Of a DNA stretch of 64,000 nucleotides, positions 16,078 to 24,981 are shown piece after piece. The notes under the pieces were generated by a model that made no database searches, was not told the DNA's origin, and saw nothing but the letters and a program-made list of their open reading frames with translations. Where the stretch lies: the NCBI RefSeq assembly GCF_001548475.1, contig NZ_LRUJ01000003.1:124001-188000 (forward strand), in the 5' to 3' direction. Within the stretch, counting starts at the first letter, position 1. Every line of letters begins with the position of its first letter. The stretch is from Bordetella hinzii LMG 13501 (GTDB taxonomy: Bacteria; Pseudomonadota; Gammaproteobacteria; Burkholderiales; Burkholderiaceae_B). A program made the translations under genes and the position numbers.

Positions 16078-16204
16078 CCTTTCCTGTTTCCATATTGTCC
16101 TCCGGGATGGCCGCCAGGCCCTCCCCGGGGGAGGCTGTACCCATACCTGCTGTACCGGGGAGACGACACGCCGCGCCGCGGCCTTCCTTACATGGAGTGT
16201 TGCA

Positions 16205-17200
16205 ATGAACCGCCGTACTGTTTTGAAGATGTTGGGATTCACCGCCGCCCTGCCCTGGACCCCGCTGGCGCGCGCCGCCGGCGGGGCCTACGCCAGCCGC
16301 CCCATCCGCCTTGTCGTGCCCTACCCGCCCGGCGGCGTGACCGACGTGGCGGCCCGCCTGGCCGGCGAGCTGCTGACAGCCAGATATGGCCAGCCGGTCG
16401 TGGTCGAGAACCGGCCCGGCGCCAGCGGCCTGATCGGCCAGCAGCTGGTCGCCGCCGCCGCGCCCGATGGCTATACCTTCATCATGGGGGGGCTGGGCGG
16501 CAATGTGCTGCCGCCCGTGACGGTGCGCGGTCTGCCGCTGGACGTGCCCAAGACTTTCGTGCCGGTCGCGCAGATCGCCGAGTTCGTCAATGTGCTGGTG
16601 GTGGCCAAGGAATCGCCACTGTCCAACGTCCAGGAGTTCCTGGCCTATGCCAAGTCCAAGCCGGCCGGCAGCCTGAGCTATGGCAGCAACGGCATCGGCA
16701 CGTCCGCCCACCTGACCACGGAGTTTTTTGCGCAGCGCACCGGCCTGAAGATGCAGCATGTTCCCTACAAGGGCAGCAATGAGCTGAACATCGACGTGGC
16801 CAATGGCAATCTGGATTTTTGCTTCAGCAATCTGCCGCCCGTGCTGCCCCTGATCAAGAAGGGCAACCTCAAGGCGCTGGCCGTCACCAGCAGCTATCGC
16901 AGCAAACAGCTGCCCCAGGTGCCGACGTTCGAGGAAAGCGGCATGGCGGATTTCGACGTCACCAGCTGGCTGGGCGTGTACGCGCCGGCCGGCGTACCCG
17001 CGCCCCTGGTACAGGAGCTGGGCAAGGTGATCGCGCAGGGCGTGGACCAGCCCAGTGTGCGCGAGCGCCTGCAGACGGCCGGCTTCGAGCCGCAACCGCG
17101 CGACGCCGACGGCTTCGCCGCCCTGAACCAGCGCGAGCTCGAACGCTGGGGCGCCATCGCCAGGCAGGCCAATGTGGTCATCGAATTCGGCAAGGGCTGA
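16205..17200 (+). CDS. Bug family (TctC-like) periplasmic solute-binding protein
   Basis: The 331-residue product has an N-terminal signal peptide of Tat/Sec type (MNRRTVLKMLGFTAALPW, cleavage near ARAAGG) and the Bug signature RPIRLVVPYPPGG (about 36-48) with the mature-domain motifs NRPGASG and HVPYKGSNE. Bug proteins are greatly expanded in Bordetella and bind carboxylates, often aromatic or dicarboxylic acids. There is no TctA/TctB membrane pair here, so it may work with a distant transporter or as a sensor. Being inside the dioxygenase operon suggests it binds the pathway substrate. Confidence 0.93.
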   Translation: MNRRTVLKMLGFTAALPWTPLARAAGGAYASRPIRLVVPYPPGGVTDVAARLAGELLTARYGQPVVVENRPGASGLIGQQLVAAAAPDGYTFIMGGLGGNVLPPVTVRGLPLDVPKTFVPVAQIAEFVNVLVVAKESPLSNVQEFLAYAKSKPAGSLSYGSNGIGTSAHLTTEFFAQRTGLKMQHVPYKGSNELNIDVANGNLDFCFSNLPPVLPLIKKGNLKALAVTSSYRSKQLPQVPTFEESGMADFDVTSWLGVYAPAGVPAPLVQELGKVIAQGVDQPSVRERLQTAGFEPQPRDADGFAALNQRELERWGAIARQANVVIEFGKG

Positions 17201-17203
17201 GGC

Positions 17204-18370
17204 ATGCAGCCTATCGGTGTATTGATCGTGGGCGCGGGCCATGCGGGCGTGGAATGCGCCTGGGCCCTGCGCGCGGCCGGCTACACGGGCAGCATCCTGC
17301 TGGCCGGCGAAGAAGTGCATGCGCCCTATGAGCGTCCGCCGCTGTCCAAGGGCTTGCTGCTGGGCGCCACCGAGCCCGCCCGCCTGCAGCTCAAGGCGCC
17401 GGCGCAATACGAGAGCCAAGGCATCATGCGCCTGGCCGGCCAAGCCATTGTCAGCCTGGGCGACGGCGTGGCGCGCTGCGCCGACGGCCGCGAGATCGCC
17501 TTTGAGCGCTGCGTGCTGGCCACGGGATCCCGCGCCCGCCGCCTCGCCGGGCTGGACGGCCCGCGCGTGCACGCCATCCGCAACCAGGAGGACGCCTTGG
17601 GGCTGCGCCAGGCCATCGCCGCCGGGCAGGGCCTGCTGGTGCTGGGCGGCGGCTACCTCGGCCTGGAAGCGGCCTGTTCGGCCGCCCGCCTGGGCGCCCG
17701 CGTGACCGTGCTGGAGCAAGGGCCGTCCCTCATGGGAGGCCGGGTGTCGCCCCACACCGCCCAGGCCATGGCGGCCCTGCACATCGGCGCCGGCATAGAC
17801 CTGCGCCTGGGGTGCCGCGTGCAGCGCTGGGAGCGGATGGAAGCCGGTTGGCGGGCGCATATCGATGCGCAGCAGCGCTGCGAGGCCGAGCACGTGCTGG
17901 TGGCCATCGGCGGCGAACCCAACGACAGCCTGGCGCGCCAGGCCGGACTGGCCTGCGCCGACGGCGTGCGGGTCGATGAGCACTGCCGGACGTCGGACGC
18001 GCGCGTTTATGCCATCGGCGATTGCGCCAGCGCCTGGCGGGAAGAACTCGGGCGCCATGCCCGCGTGGAAAGCGTGCAGAACGCGCTGGCCCAAGCCCGC
18101 ATCGCCGCCGCCCATATCGCGGGCAAACCGCCCCTGGCGCGCCGGACCGCCACGTTCTGGTCCGAACAGCAAGGACGCCGTCTGCAGATGGCCGGCCTGG
18201 TCGCTCCCGGCGCGCCTTGCCGCGATGTCGTCCTGTCCACGCCCAAGGGTTGGATCGTGGAACGCCATCTCGGCGACCGGCTTGCCGCCATCGAGGCGGT
18301 CGACAGCCCGGCCGAATTCGTCAAGGGCGTGGCGCGCCTGTCCGCGCCGCCCCAACTTCAGGAGAGCTGA
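17204..18370 (+). CDS. FAD-dependent ferredoxin reductase of the dioxygenase system
   Basis: The 388-residue product is a two-dinucleotide-fold flavoprotein: FAD motif VGAGHAGVECAWALR at the N-terminus, NAD(H) motif LGGGYLGLEAACSAARLGA near 145-165, and the VYAIGDCAS FAD site. It passes electrons from NADH to the ferredoxin made by the next gene. Its C-terminal domain (about 310-388) fits the reductase dimerisation domain. It starts three bases after the Bug gene ends and is one base from the ferredoxin start, so translation is probably coupled. Confidence 0.93.
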   Translation: MQPIGVLIVGAGHAGVECAWALRAAGYTGSILLAGEEVHAPYERPPLSKGLLLGATEPARLQLKAPAQYESQGIMRLAGQAIVSLGDGVARCADGREIAFERCVLATGSRARRLAGLDGPRVHAIRNQEDALGLRQAIAAGQGLLVLGGGYLGLEAACSAARLGARVTVLEQGPSLMGGRVSPHTAQAMAALHIGAGIDLRLGCRVQRWERMEAGWRAHIDAQQRCEAEHVLVAIGGEPNDSLARQAGLACADGVRVDEHCRTSDARVYAIGDCASAWREELGRHARVESVQNALAQARIAAAHIAGKPPLARRTATFWSEQQGRRLQMAGLVAPGAPCRDVVLSTPKGWIVERHLGDRLAAIEAVDSPAEFVKGVARLSAPPQLQES

Positions 18371-18371
18371 T

Positions 18372-18698
18372 ATGCCCCAACTCTTTTTCGTGCTGCCGGA
18401 CGGCAGCGAACAGGCCGCCCAGGCGCCCGCCGACTGGTCGCTGATGGAATGCGCGCGTGACCATGGCATCGAAGGCGTGGTCGCCGAATGCGGCGGCGGC
18501 GCGATTTGCGGCACCTGCCACGTCCATGTGGACCCGCAGTGGTTCGCCCAGCTGGAGCCGGCCGGCGCCACCGAGGAGGCCTTGCTTGAAGTGGTCCCCG
18601 GCCGCGGGCCCACCAGCCGCCTGGCCTGCCAGATCATGTTGAGCGAGGCGCTCGACGGCATGCGCGTGCGTGTGCCGGCCGAGCAGCTGGCGCTGTAG
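18372..18698 (+). CDS. 2Fe-2S ferredoxin, adrenodoxin type
   Basis: The 108-residue product has the ligand set C40-x5-C46-x2-C49 and C86 (ECGGGAICGTCH and RLACQ), the adrenodoxin/putidaredoxin spacing. This is not the Rieske-type ferredoxin of many dioxygenases. It shuttles electrons from the reductase to the oxygenase. GGAG lies seven bases upstream. Use of an adrenodoxin-type ferredoxin places the system in the class that includes dioxin-type and some phthalate-like dioxygenases, but that does not fix the substrate. Confidence 0.94.
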   Translation: MPQLFFVLPDGSEQAAQAPADWSLMECARDHGIEGVVAECGGGAICGTCHVHVDPQWFAQLEPAGATEEALLEVVPGRGPTSRLACQIMLSEALDGMRVRVPAEQLAL

Positions 18699-18709
18699 GA
18701 GGACGCGCC

Positions 18710-18919
18710 ATGTCGTCAACCGTCAACCTGGTCGAGCTGCAGCCCGGCGCGGTCCTGCTGATGACCGATGGCGCCGTCGTCGAAGTCATCGAAAACCCGC
18801 AGGACGGCATCTGGATCACCTGCCGCTATCTCTCCCATCCCGGCAATCCCGCCTTGGTCAACGGCGAAGAGCAACAGGTCTTCGCCACCGACATCCAAGC
18901 CTACGCCGAAGCGCCTTGA
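18710..18919 (+). CDS. Small protein of the dioxygenase operon, 69 aa, unknown
   Basis: A well-placed AGGA lies before the ATG, and the codon use matches its neighbours. The product (MSSTVNLVELQPGAVLLMTDG...) is predominantly beta, about 69 residues, without cysteines for a cluster apart from one Cys. The pattern of short strands and turns suggests an SH3-like or small barrel fold. I do not recognise the family. Conservation of such a gene in the operon would suggest an assembly or regulatory role. Confidence 0.75.
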   Translation: MSSTVNLVELQPGAVLLMTDGAVVEVIENPQDGIWITCRYLSHPGNPALVNGEEQQVFATDIQAYAEAP

Positions 18920-18950
18920 GGCGCGCGGTTCGATTTCTCAGGAGTGTTTC

Positions 18951-19949
18951 ATGTCCGCATCATCCCTTCCCACCATTGTCCTGTCCGCCCCGCTGCCGGC
19001 CGACCTACGCGAACGGCTGCAAGCCGGCTGCCGCATCCTGGAAGTACCCGCCGGCCAAAGCCCGGCCCAGGCGCTGGATGCCGCGCAACGCGAATCCGTC
19101 CAAGGCGTGCTGTGCACCATGAAGACGCGCATCGGCCCGGAAGAACTGGCCGCCCTGCCCCGGCTGCGCGTGGTGTCGAACTTCGCCGTCGGCTTCGACA
19201 ATATCGATATCCCCGCCGCCACCCAGGCCGGGGTGCTGGTCTGCAACACTCCGGGCGTGCTGGACAAGGCCGTCGCCGACCTGACGCTGGGCCTGCTCAT
19301 CTGCCTGGCCCGCAACCTGGTGCAGGGCGACGCCTTTGTGCGTTCCGGCCAATGGAGCAAGGGCGCCGCGCCGCTGACGCGTGACATCCGCGGCAAGACG
19401 CTCGGCCTGCTGGGCATGGGCCGCATCGGCCGCGAGGTCGCCGGCATGGCCCGGGCGCTGGGCATGCAAGTCCTCTATCACAATCGCCGCCGCGATGAAG
19501 CCGCCGAGGGCGAGGGCCTGGCGCAATACCGCGAACGCGACGCCTTGTTCGCCGAGTCGGACTTCCTGAGCATCCATATCCCGCTGAGCGCGGAAACCCG
19601 CCACAGCATCGGCGCGCGCGAGATCGGCCTCATGAAGCCCAGCGCCTATCTGATCAACACCGCGCGCGGCGCGGTCATCAACGAGGCCGAGCTGATCGCG
19701 GCCCTGCGCGCGGGCGCCATCGCGGGCGCGGGCCTGGACGTCATGGAAAACGAGCCGATCGACGCCGGCCATCCGCTGTGTTCGCTGCCCAACGTCATAT
19801 TGCAGGCGCATGTGGGCAGCGCCACGACCGAAACCCGCCGCGCGATGATAGACCTGGCGGCGCAGAACCTGCTGGATGCGCTTCAGGACCGCCGGCCGGC
19901 CGCCATGGTCAACCCCTCGGTCTGGCAGGCCGGCGCCACCCTGGCGTGA
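18951..19949 (+). CDS. D-2-hydroxyacid dehydrogenase
   Basis: The 332-residue product has the NAD(P)-binding GLLGMGRIGREVAGMARALG (about 148-167) and the catalytic triad of the family: Arg in NTARGAVINE, Glu in ENEPI, His in LQAHVGSAT. It resembles glyoxylate/hydroxypyruvate reductases (GhrB-like). It would reduce or oxidise a 2-keto/2-hydroxy acid produced by ring or side-chain cleavage. The start ATG 18951 has AGGAG seven bases upstream; the longer upstream frame is not used. Confidence 0.92.
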   Translation: MSASSLPTIVLSAPLPADLRERLQAGCRILEVPAGQSPAQALDAAQRESVQGVLCTMKTRIGPEELAALPRLRVVSNFAVGFDNIDIPAATQAGVLVCNTPGVLDKAVADLTLGLLICLARNLVQGDAFVRSGQWSKGAAPLTRDIRGKTLGLLGMGRIGREVAGMARALGMQVLYHNRRRDEAAEGEGLAQYRERDALFAESDFLSIHIPLSAETRHSIGAREIGLMKPSAYLINTARGAVINEAELIAALRAGAIAGAGLDVMENEPIDAGHPLCSLPNVILQAHVGSATTETRRAMIDLAAQNLLDALQDRRPAAMVNPSVWQAGATLA

Positions 19950-19959
19950 GGAGAACAAT

Positions 19960-20466
19960 ATGCAGAAATCCAACCAGGCACTGGTGCAGGCCACCGGCAT
20001 ACAGCCCGAGATCGCCATCGCGGCCATCCCGGACGACGAGCGCGTCTGGGTGCCCCAGGCGCCGCAGGTCTGGTACCGCCCCCTCTTCCTGAACACCGTC
20101 ACGGGCGGGTGGTGCAACCTGCTGCGCGTGCGCCGTTCAGGGGTGCTCAGCCGCCATATCCACCCGGGCATGGTCTTCGGCTACGTGATCAAGGGTTCAT
20201 GGCGTTATCTGGAGCACAGCTGGGTGGCGCGCGCCGGCAGCTTTGTCTATGAGCCGCCGGGCGAGATCCACACCCTGGTCGTCGATGAAGGCGCCGAACA
20301 GGAAGAAATGATCACCTTCTTCAACATCAGCGGCGCCCAGGTCTACCTCGACGAACAAGGACGCCAGGTGGGCTATGAAGACGTCTTCAGCAAGATAGAG
20401 ATGTGCCGCAAGCACTATATCGAAGTCGGCCTGGGCGCCGACTATGTCGATCAATTCATCCGTTAG
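19960..20466 (+). CDS. Cupin dioxygenase, 2,4'-dihydroxyacetophenone dioxygenase-like
   Basis: The 168-residue product is a single cupin. It holds HIHPGMVFGYVIKG with two metal His, no Glu at the usual fourth-ligand position, and a third His in PPGEIHTLVV. This three-His iron site fits the carbon-carbon-bond-cleaving cupins such as 2,4'-dihydroxyacetophenone dioxygenase and acetylacetone dioxygenase. GAGGAG lies just upstream. It ends the operon and probably cleaves a side-chain or dione intermediate made by the Rieske system. The real substrate is not known. Confidence 0.85.
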   Translation: MQKSNQALVQATGIQPEIAIAAIPDDERVWVPQAPQVWYRPLFLNTVTGGWCNLLRVRRSGVLSRHIHPGMVFGYVIKGSWRYLEHSWVARAGSFVYEPPGEIHTLVVDEGAEQEEMITFFNISGAQVYLDEQGRQVGYEDVFSKIEMCRKHYIEVGLGADYVDQFIR

Positions 20467-20506
20467 CGGCGCGCCGTCCGGGCCGGCCGGCGGGGCGATG
20501 ACATTC

Positions 20507-20544
20507 AAATGAGAATCCATGCTATTCTCATTTGATAATCATTC
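20507..20544. promoter_or_regulatory. Fur-box region upstream of the AraC regulator
   Basis: AAATGAGAAT (20507-20516) and ATTCTCATTT (20524-20533) are perfect inverted copies seven bases apart, and the second merges into TTTGATAATCATTC, close to the Fur consensus. Overlapping Fur sites directly before a PchR-like regulator and a siderophore receptor are expected under iron control. Confidence 0.8.
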
Positions 20545-20564
20545 AAGCGCCGGCAGGCCCGCCC

Positions 20565-21521
20565 ATGACGACTCCTTCTCCGACGGCAAGGTTCACGGTC
20601 GCCGACTTCGACCGCATGGGCGGCCCGGCGGGCTTTCGCTATCGCCTGCCGGCGCTGGGCGCTTGCGGCACCGAGGATCTGTGCATCGCCGAAGGCCGCG
20701 TGGAGGAGCATGAGATCCGGCCCGGCGTGAGCCTGGTGACTTCGGATGTGCGGGTGCACCATCATTATGAGTCGACCTCGATGACGGCGCCCCGCTTCTG
20801 CGCCATTGTGATGGTCCAGGGAGAGGCGCGCACGCGGCTGGACCGCCGGCCCGAGGCCCGCCTGGCCGCGCATGGCGGCGTCAGCGCGGTCCATGGGGAC
20901 ACGGTGGCCATGACGGGCATTCATCCGGCCGGGCAGCGCATACGCAGTGTCAACCTGTCGCTGTCCCGGCCCGAGGCCGTCGGCGACGAGCAGCTCAGCG
21001 AACGGCTCTGGAAAGCCATGCGCGCGCCCGATCCGCGCCTGCGCGGCTGGGCGGTGCCGGAACACCTGCTGCGGGCGGTCGAACACCTGCTGGATTGCGG
21101 CTGGGACCATCCCCTGCGCAATATGCTGCGTGAAGGCGTGGGCATGCAGCTGCTCGCGCATGCCCTGGCCTCGCTGGACCCGGCCCCGGCGCCGCGCCCC
21201 AGCCTGACGCAGCGCGACCGGCAATTGCTGGAACGGGTACGCGAACGGCTCCACGCCTGCCCCGGCGAAGACCATACGCTGGAGTCCCTGGCCCGGTTGG
21301 CCTGCATGAGTCCCAGCACCTTGCGCGTCAAGTTCCAGGCCATGTACCAGCAATCGGTCTTCAGCTGGCTGCGCGAGCGCCGGCTGGAGGTGGCCCGCGA
21401 GCACCTGGCCCGGGGCTGGAGCGTGCAGCAGACCGCGCATTTCGTGGGCTACCGCCACGCGACCAACTTTGCCACCGCTTTCCGCGAGCGTTACGGCATC
21501 GCCCCCAGCGAACTGGCCTGA
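20565..21521 (+). CDS. AraC family regulator, PchR-like
   Basis: The 318-residue product has a C-terminal AraC DNA-binding domain with two helix-turn-helices (about 225-318; LESLARLACMSPSTLRVKF and SVQQTAHFVGYRHATNFATAFRERYG). The N-terminal region is of the PchR/ferric-siderophore-sensing type (PGVSLVTSDVRVHHHYES, MVQGEARTRL). Such regulators bind an imported ferric siderophore and activate the cognate receptor gene. I choose ATG 20565; a TTG at 20532 lies within the Fur site. It precedes the receptor gene by 115 bases. Confidence 0.9.
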   Translation: MTTPSPTARFTVADFDRMGGPAGFRYRLPALGACGTEDLCIAEGRVEEHEIRPGVSLVTSDVRVHHHYESTSMTAPRFCAIVMVQGEARTRLDRRPEARLAAHGGVSAVHGDTVAMTGIHPAGQRIRSVNLSLSRPEAVGDEQLSERLWKAMRAPDPRLRGWAVPEHLLRAVEHLLDCGWDHPLRNMLREGVGMQLLAHALASLDPAPAPRPSLTQRDRQLLERVRERLHACPGEDHTLESLARLACMSPSTLRVKFQAMYQQSVFSWLRERRLEVAREHLARGWSVQQTAHFVGYRHATNFATAFRERYGIAPSELA

Positions 21522-21590
21522 GCTTCGGCGCCATCGGCGGCATCCGCCATACGCATCCCGTCAGCCGGCATACATCGCTCCCGGCACAAA

Positions 21591-21610
21591 AATTAATAAT
21601 TCTTATTTCC
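21591..21610. promoter_or_regulatory. Possible Fur-like / regulator site before the receptor gene
   Basis: AATTAATAATTCTTATTTCC is an isolated AT-rich patch 27 bases before the receptor start, with partial fit to repeated Fur NATWAT units. It may be a Fur box or the promoter of the receptor. Confidence 0.4.
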
Positions 21611-21636
21611 GATACTTACTGCCCGAGAGCCTTGTC

Positions 21637-23835
21637 ATGTCTTCTGCCCTGCGCGCGGCGCGGCCGAGCCGTTCCCTGGTCCATACCCTGAACACCGCAT
21701 TGCTATGCTCGGTCTTCGTCCCTCCGCAAGCCGCCGCCCAGCGGGCGGCGGACGACGAAGTGGCCCAGCTGCCCGCCGTCAGCGTCACCGGCCGGGAGAT
21801 CACCGGCACCACCGAGGGCACCCAGGCCTACACGACCGATGCCATGAGCACGGCCACGGGCCTGACGCTCTCGCCGCGCGAAACGCCGCAATCCGTGAGC
21901 GTGGTCACCCGGCAGCAGATCGAAGACCAGGGCTTGACCGACACCGGCGCCATCCTGGCGACAGCGCCCGGCATCTCCGTCACGCGCAGCGACAGCAACC
22001 GCTATTCTTTCTCGGCGCGCGGCTTCGCCATCGACAACTTCCAGTTCGACGGCCTGGTATCGCCCATCCTGAGTCAATGGAACTATGGCTCGACCGATAT
22101 GGACGCGGCCATCTACGACCGCGTGGAGATCGTGCGCGGCGCCACCGGCCTGATGACAGGCTCGGGCAATCCTTCGGCCGCCGTGAATTTCGTGCGCAAG
22201 CGTCCTTTGCGCGAGTTCGCGGCCACTGTCAATGCGGCGGTGGGCAGCTGGAACTATGTGCGCGGCGATGCGGACATCTCCGTGCCCATCACGGACGACG
22301 GCCGGATACGGTCGCGCCTGGTGGCCGCCTACAGCCAGGGCGACAGCTATGTGAGTTTCCTGGATACGCGCCGCCGCACGTTTTATGGCGTGATCAGCGC
22401 CGACCTGACGCCGGATACGGTGCTGACCGCCAGCGTGGAATACCAACGCAACCAGAGCAATGGCTTTGGCAGCGGCTTTCCGCTGTTCTATAGCGACGGC
22501 TCGCGCACCGACTTCAACCGCACGGTGGCCAACAATGCGCCCTGGGCGCGGCTGGATACCGAGACCACGACGTACTTCGTGGACCTGACGCACCGCTTCG
22601 CCAATGACTGGAAGCTGCGCGCGGCCTACAGCCACACCGATGGCAGCTATCTCATGAAACAGGTGTACCGCGGCGGCTATCCCAACCGCGACACGGGCGT
22701 CATCACCGCGCGCCCTTCGTTTGCCAATTACGACGGCGACCGCGACCGCGACGACATCCACCTGTCCTTGTCCGCCCCCTTCGACGCCTTTGGCCTGCGC
22801 CACGAGATCGCCCTGGGCTGGATGAGCATCGACGACCACAGTGACATCCAGCAATACGCCATGGTCGGCCCGGCCCCGGCCATCGGCAGCTTTTTCAATT
22901 GGAACCGCGCGCATATCCGCGAGCCAGAATGGTCCAGCACCCTGTCGCCGGCCGATGACGTGCGCACCAAGCAGACCGGCGCCTATCTGGTCGGCCGGTT
23001 TGCGCTGGCCGAACCCCTGCACCTCATCGTGGGCGGCCGCTGGAGCAACTGGGACACGAAGCAGACCTATTTCGGCTCGCGGCGCGCGTACAAGATCAAT
23101 GACCAATTCACGCCCTATGCCGGCCTGACCTACGACATCGACAGCACCTATACGGTCTATGCCAGCTACACGGAGATCTTCCAGCCACAGAACGCCCGCG
23201 ACACCAGTGGCGGCATCCTGCCTCCCATCGAGGGCAAGAGCTATGAGCTCGGCCTGAAAGCCGCCTACCTCGAAGGACGGCTCAACGCCTCGGCCGCGCT
23301 CTTCCAGACGCGGCAGGACAACCTGGCCCAGGTCATCCCCGGATCCTCCATCCCGGGCTTTCCGAATATGCAGGCTTCGCGCGCCGTCTCCGGCGCCAAG
23401 GTCGAGGGGATAGACCTGGAGGCCAGCGGCCAGGTGCTGCCGGGCTGGAATATCAGCGCCAGCTACACGCACTTCACCGCCAAGGACGCCAACGGCAACC
23501 CGATCAACACCAGCCATCCGCGCAGCCTGTTCAAGCTCTACACCACCTACCGCCTGCCGGGCGCCCTGCACCGGCTGACGGTGGGCGGCGGCGTGGACTG
23601 GCAAAGCCGCATGTACCAGTCCGCGGCCAGCCCGCGCGGCAATGTCGACGTTGAACAGGGCAGCTACGCGCTGGTGAACCTGATGGCGCGCTTTGACTTC
23701 AGCAAGCAGCTGTCGGCCACCTTGAACGTGAACAATGTGTTCGACAAGAAGTACTACGACCAGATCGGCTTCTTCAGCCAGGGGTGGTGGGGTGCGCCGC
23801 GCAACGTGATGCTCAACCTGCGGGCGCAGTACTGA
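21637..23835 (+). CDS. TonB-dependent siderophore receptor
   Basis: The 732-residue outer-membrane protein has a signal peptide cleaved after about AAAQA (residue 33), a plug domain (SVSVVTRQQIEDQGLTDTGAIL, then SFSARGFAIDNFQFDGL), and a 22-strand barrel. The barrel ends in the usual C-terminal strand NVMLNLRAQY. It resembles FhuE/FpvA-type ferric-siderophore receptors. The preceding PchR-like regulator and Fur sites fit iron-repressed, siderophore-induced expression. No siderophore synthesis genes are near, so it probably takes up a siderophore made by other microbes. Confidence 0.94.
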   Translation: MSSALRAARPSRSLVHTLNTALLCSVFVPPQAAAQRAADDEVAQLPAVSVTGREITGTTEGTQAYTTDAMSTATGLTLSPRETPQSVSVVTRQQIEDQGLTDTGAILATAPGISVTRSDSNRYSFSARGFAIDNFQFDGLVSPILSQWNYGSTDMDAAIYDRVEIVRGATGLMTGSGNPSAAVNFVRKRPLREFAATVNAAVGSWNYVRGDADISVPITDDGRIRSRLVAAYSQGDSYVSFLDTRRRTFYGVISADLTPDTVLTASVEYQRNQSNGFGSGFPLFYSDGSRTDFNRTVANNAPWARLDTETTTYFVDLTHRFANDWKLRAAYSHTDGSYLMKQVYRGGYPNRDTGVITARPSFANYDGDRDRDDIHLSLSAPFDAFGLRHEIALGWMSIDDHSDIQQYAMVGPAPAIGSFFNWNRAHIREPEWSSTLSPADDVRTKQTGAYLVGRFALAEPLHLIVGGRWSNWDTKQTYFGSRRAYKINDQFTPYAGLTYDIDSTYTVYASYTEIFQPQNARDTSGGILPPIEGKSYELGLKAAYLEGRLNASAALFQTRQDNLAQVIPGSSIPGFPNMQASRAVSGAKVEGIDLEASGQVLPGWNISASYTHFTAKDANGNPINTSHPRSLFKLYTTYRLPGALHRLTVGGGVDWQSRMYQSAASPRGNVDVEQGSYALVNLMARFDFSKQLSATLNVNNVFDKKYYDQIGFFSQGWWGAPRNVMLNLRAQY

Positions 23836-23846
23836 GGCCGCCCCGC

Positions 23847-24905
23847 CTAGAGCGCCCGGCCGACGATCAGCGGATCGGTGGCCAGATCGGGGCTGCTGCC
23901 GCGGCCCTCGTAGGGCAGGCGATTCAGGACGTAGCGCATGGCGTTGAGCCGCGCGCGCTTCTTGCAATCGGACTTGACCACGATCCAGGGCGCGTCGGCC
24001 GTGTCGGTATGGGCGAACATGGCCTCTTTGGCCCGTGTGTAATCATCCCATTTGTCCAGCGAGGCCAAGTCCACCGGGCTCAGCTTCCATTGCTTGAGCG
24101 GATGGACCTTGCGCTGCTGGAAACGCCGTTTCTGTTCTTCCTGGCTGACCGAGAACCAGAACTTGACGAGATGGATGCCGCTGTTGACCAGATGGCGTTC
24201 GAAATCCGGCACCTGACGCAAAAACTCCAGGTACTCCGCGTCGCTGCAAAAGCCCATGACGCGCTCCACGCCGGCGCGGTTATACCAGGAACGGTCGAAC
24301 AGCACGATCTCGCCGGCCGTAGGCAGGTGCTGGACATAGCGCTGGAAATACCACTGGCCGCGCTCCGTGTCGGAGGGTTTCTCCAGCGCGACCACGCGCG
24401 CGCCCCGAGGGTTGAGGTGCTCCATCATGCGCTTGATCGTGCCGCCCTTGCCGGCCGCATCCCGCCCTTCGAAAACGATGATGACGCGCTGCCCGGTGGC
24501 CTTGACCCAGGCCTGCAGCTTGAGCAGCTCGACCTGCAGGCGGTACTTCTGCTTCTCGTAGTTCTTGCGCAGCATGCGATGCCGGTAGGGATAGGCGCCG
24601 TCGCGCCAGTCGCCGGCCAGCTCCAGGTCGGGATTGCGCGGCGAGGGCCGCGCCGCCGCCTGCACCAGCGCCTGGTGCACGGCCCGCGCATCGTCCGGCG
24701 ATAGCGCCTCGATGACCGAACGCAAGGCCTCCTTGGCTTCGCCCTCGGCCTGGACGCGGGAGGCGATGTCCGCCATGACCGACATCGCTTCTTCGCGCGC
24801 GGCCTGCATGCGGGCCTCGGCCTGGGCGCGCCCGGGGTCCAGGACCGGCGCCTCGGGGGGCAGGCCGGTCTTGCGAGGCGTACGGGAGCGAGGCTTGTCA
24901 GTCAT
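23847..24905 (-). CDS. ppk2: Polyphosphate kinase 2 (PPK2) family
   Basis: The 352-residue product has the PPK2 Walker A FEGRDAAGKGG (about 147-157) and Walker B DRSWYNRAGVERVMGF, with the lid segment KVHPLKQWKLSPVD. PPK2 enzymes use polyphosphate to phosphorylate nucleoside di- or monophosphates in the cytoplasm. The N-terminal 100 residues are charged and helical, a common extension. ATG 24905 has AAGGAG nine bases upstream; the longer upstream frame is not used. It converges on the receptor gene with an 11-base gap. Confidence 0.93.
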   Translation of the reverse strand: MTDKPRSRTPRKTGLPPEAPVLDPGRAQAEARMQAAREEAMSVMADIASRVQAEGEAKEALRSVIEALSPDDARAVHQALVQAAARPSPRNPDLELAGDWRDGAYPYRHRMLRKNYEKQKYRLQVELLKLQAWVKATGQRVIIVFEGRDAAGKGGTIKRMMEHLNPRGARVVALEKPSDTERGQWYFQRYVQHLPTAGEIVLFDRSWYNRAGVERVMGFCSDAEYLEFLRQVPDFERHLVNSGIHLVKFWFSVSQEEQKRRFQQRKVHPLKQWKLSPVDLASLDKWDDYTRAKEAMFAHTDTADAPWIVVKSDCKKRARLNAMRYVLNRLPYEGRGSSPDLATDPLIVGRAL

Positions 24906-24981
24906 GGCGCGAAACTCCTTAATCAAGCACAGCGGAAACCGCAACCCTAGACCATCGCCGAATCCGCGCCTTTGCGCAAGA

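Noticed and set aside
15917-18661. A 914-codon minus-strand frame across the Bug, reductase and ferredoxin genes
   Set aside because: No ribosome site or motif; the plus-strand genes here are unambiguous.
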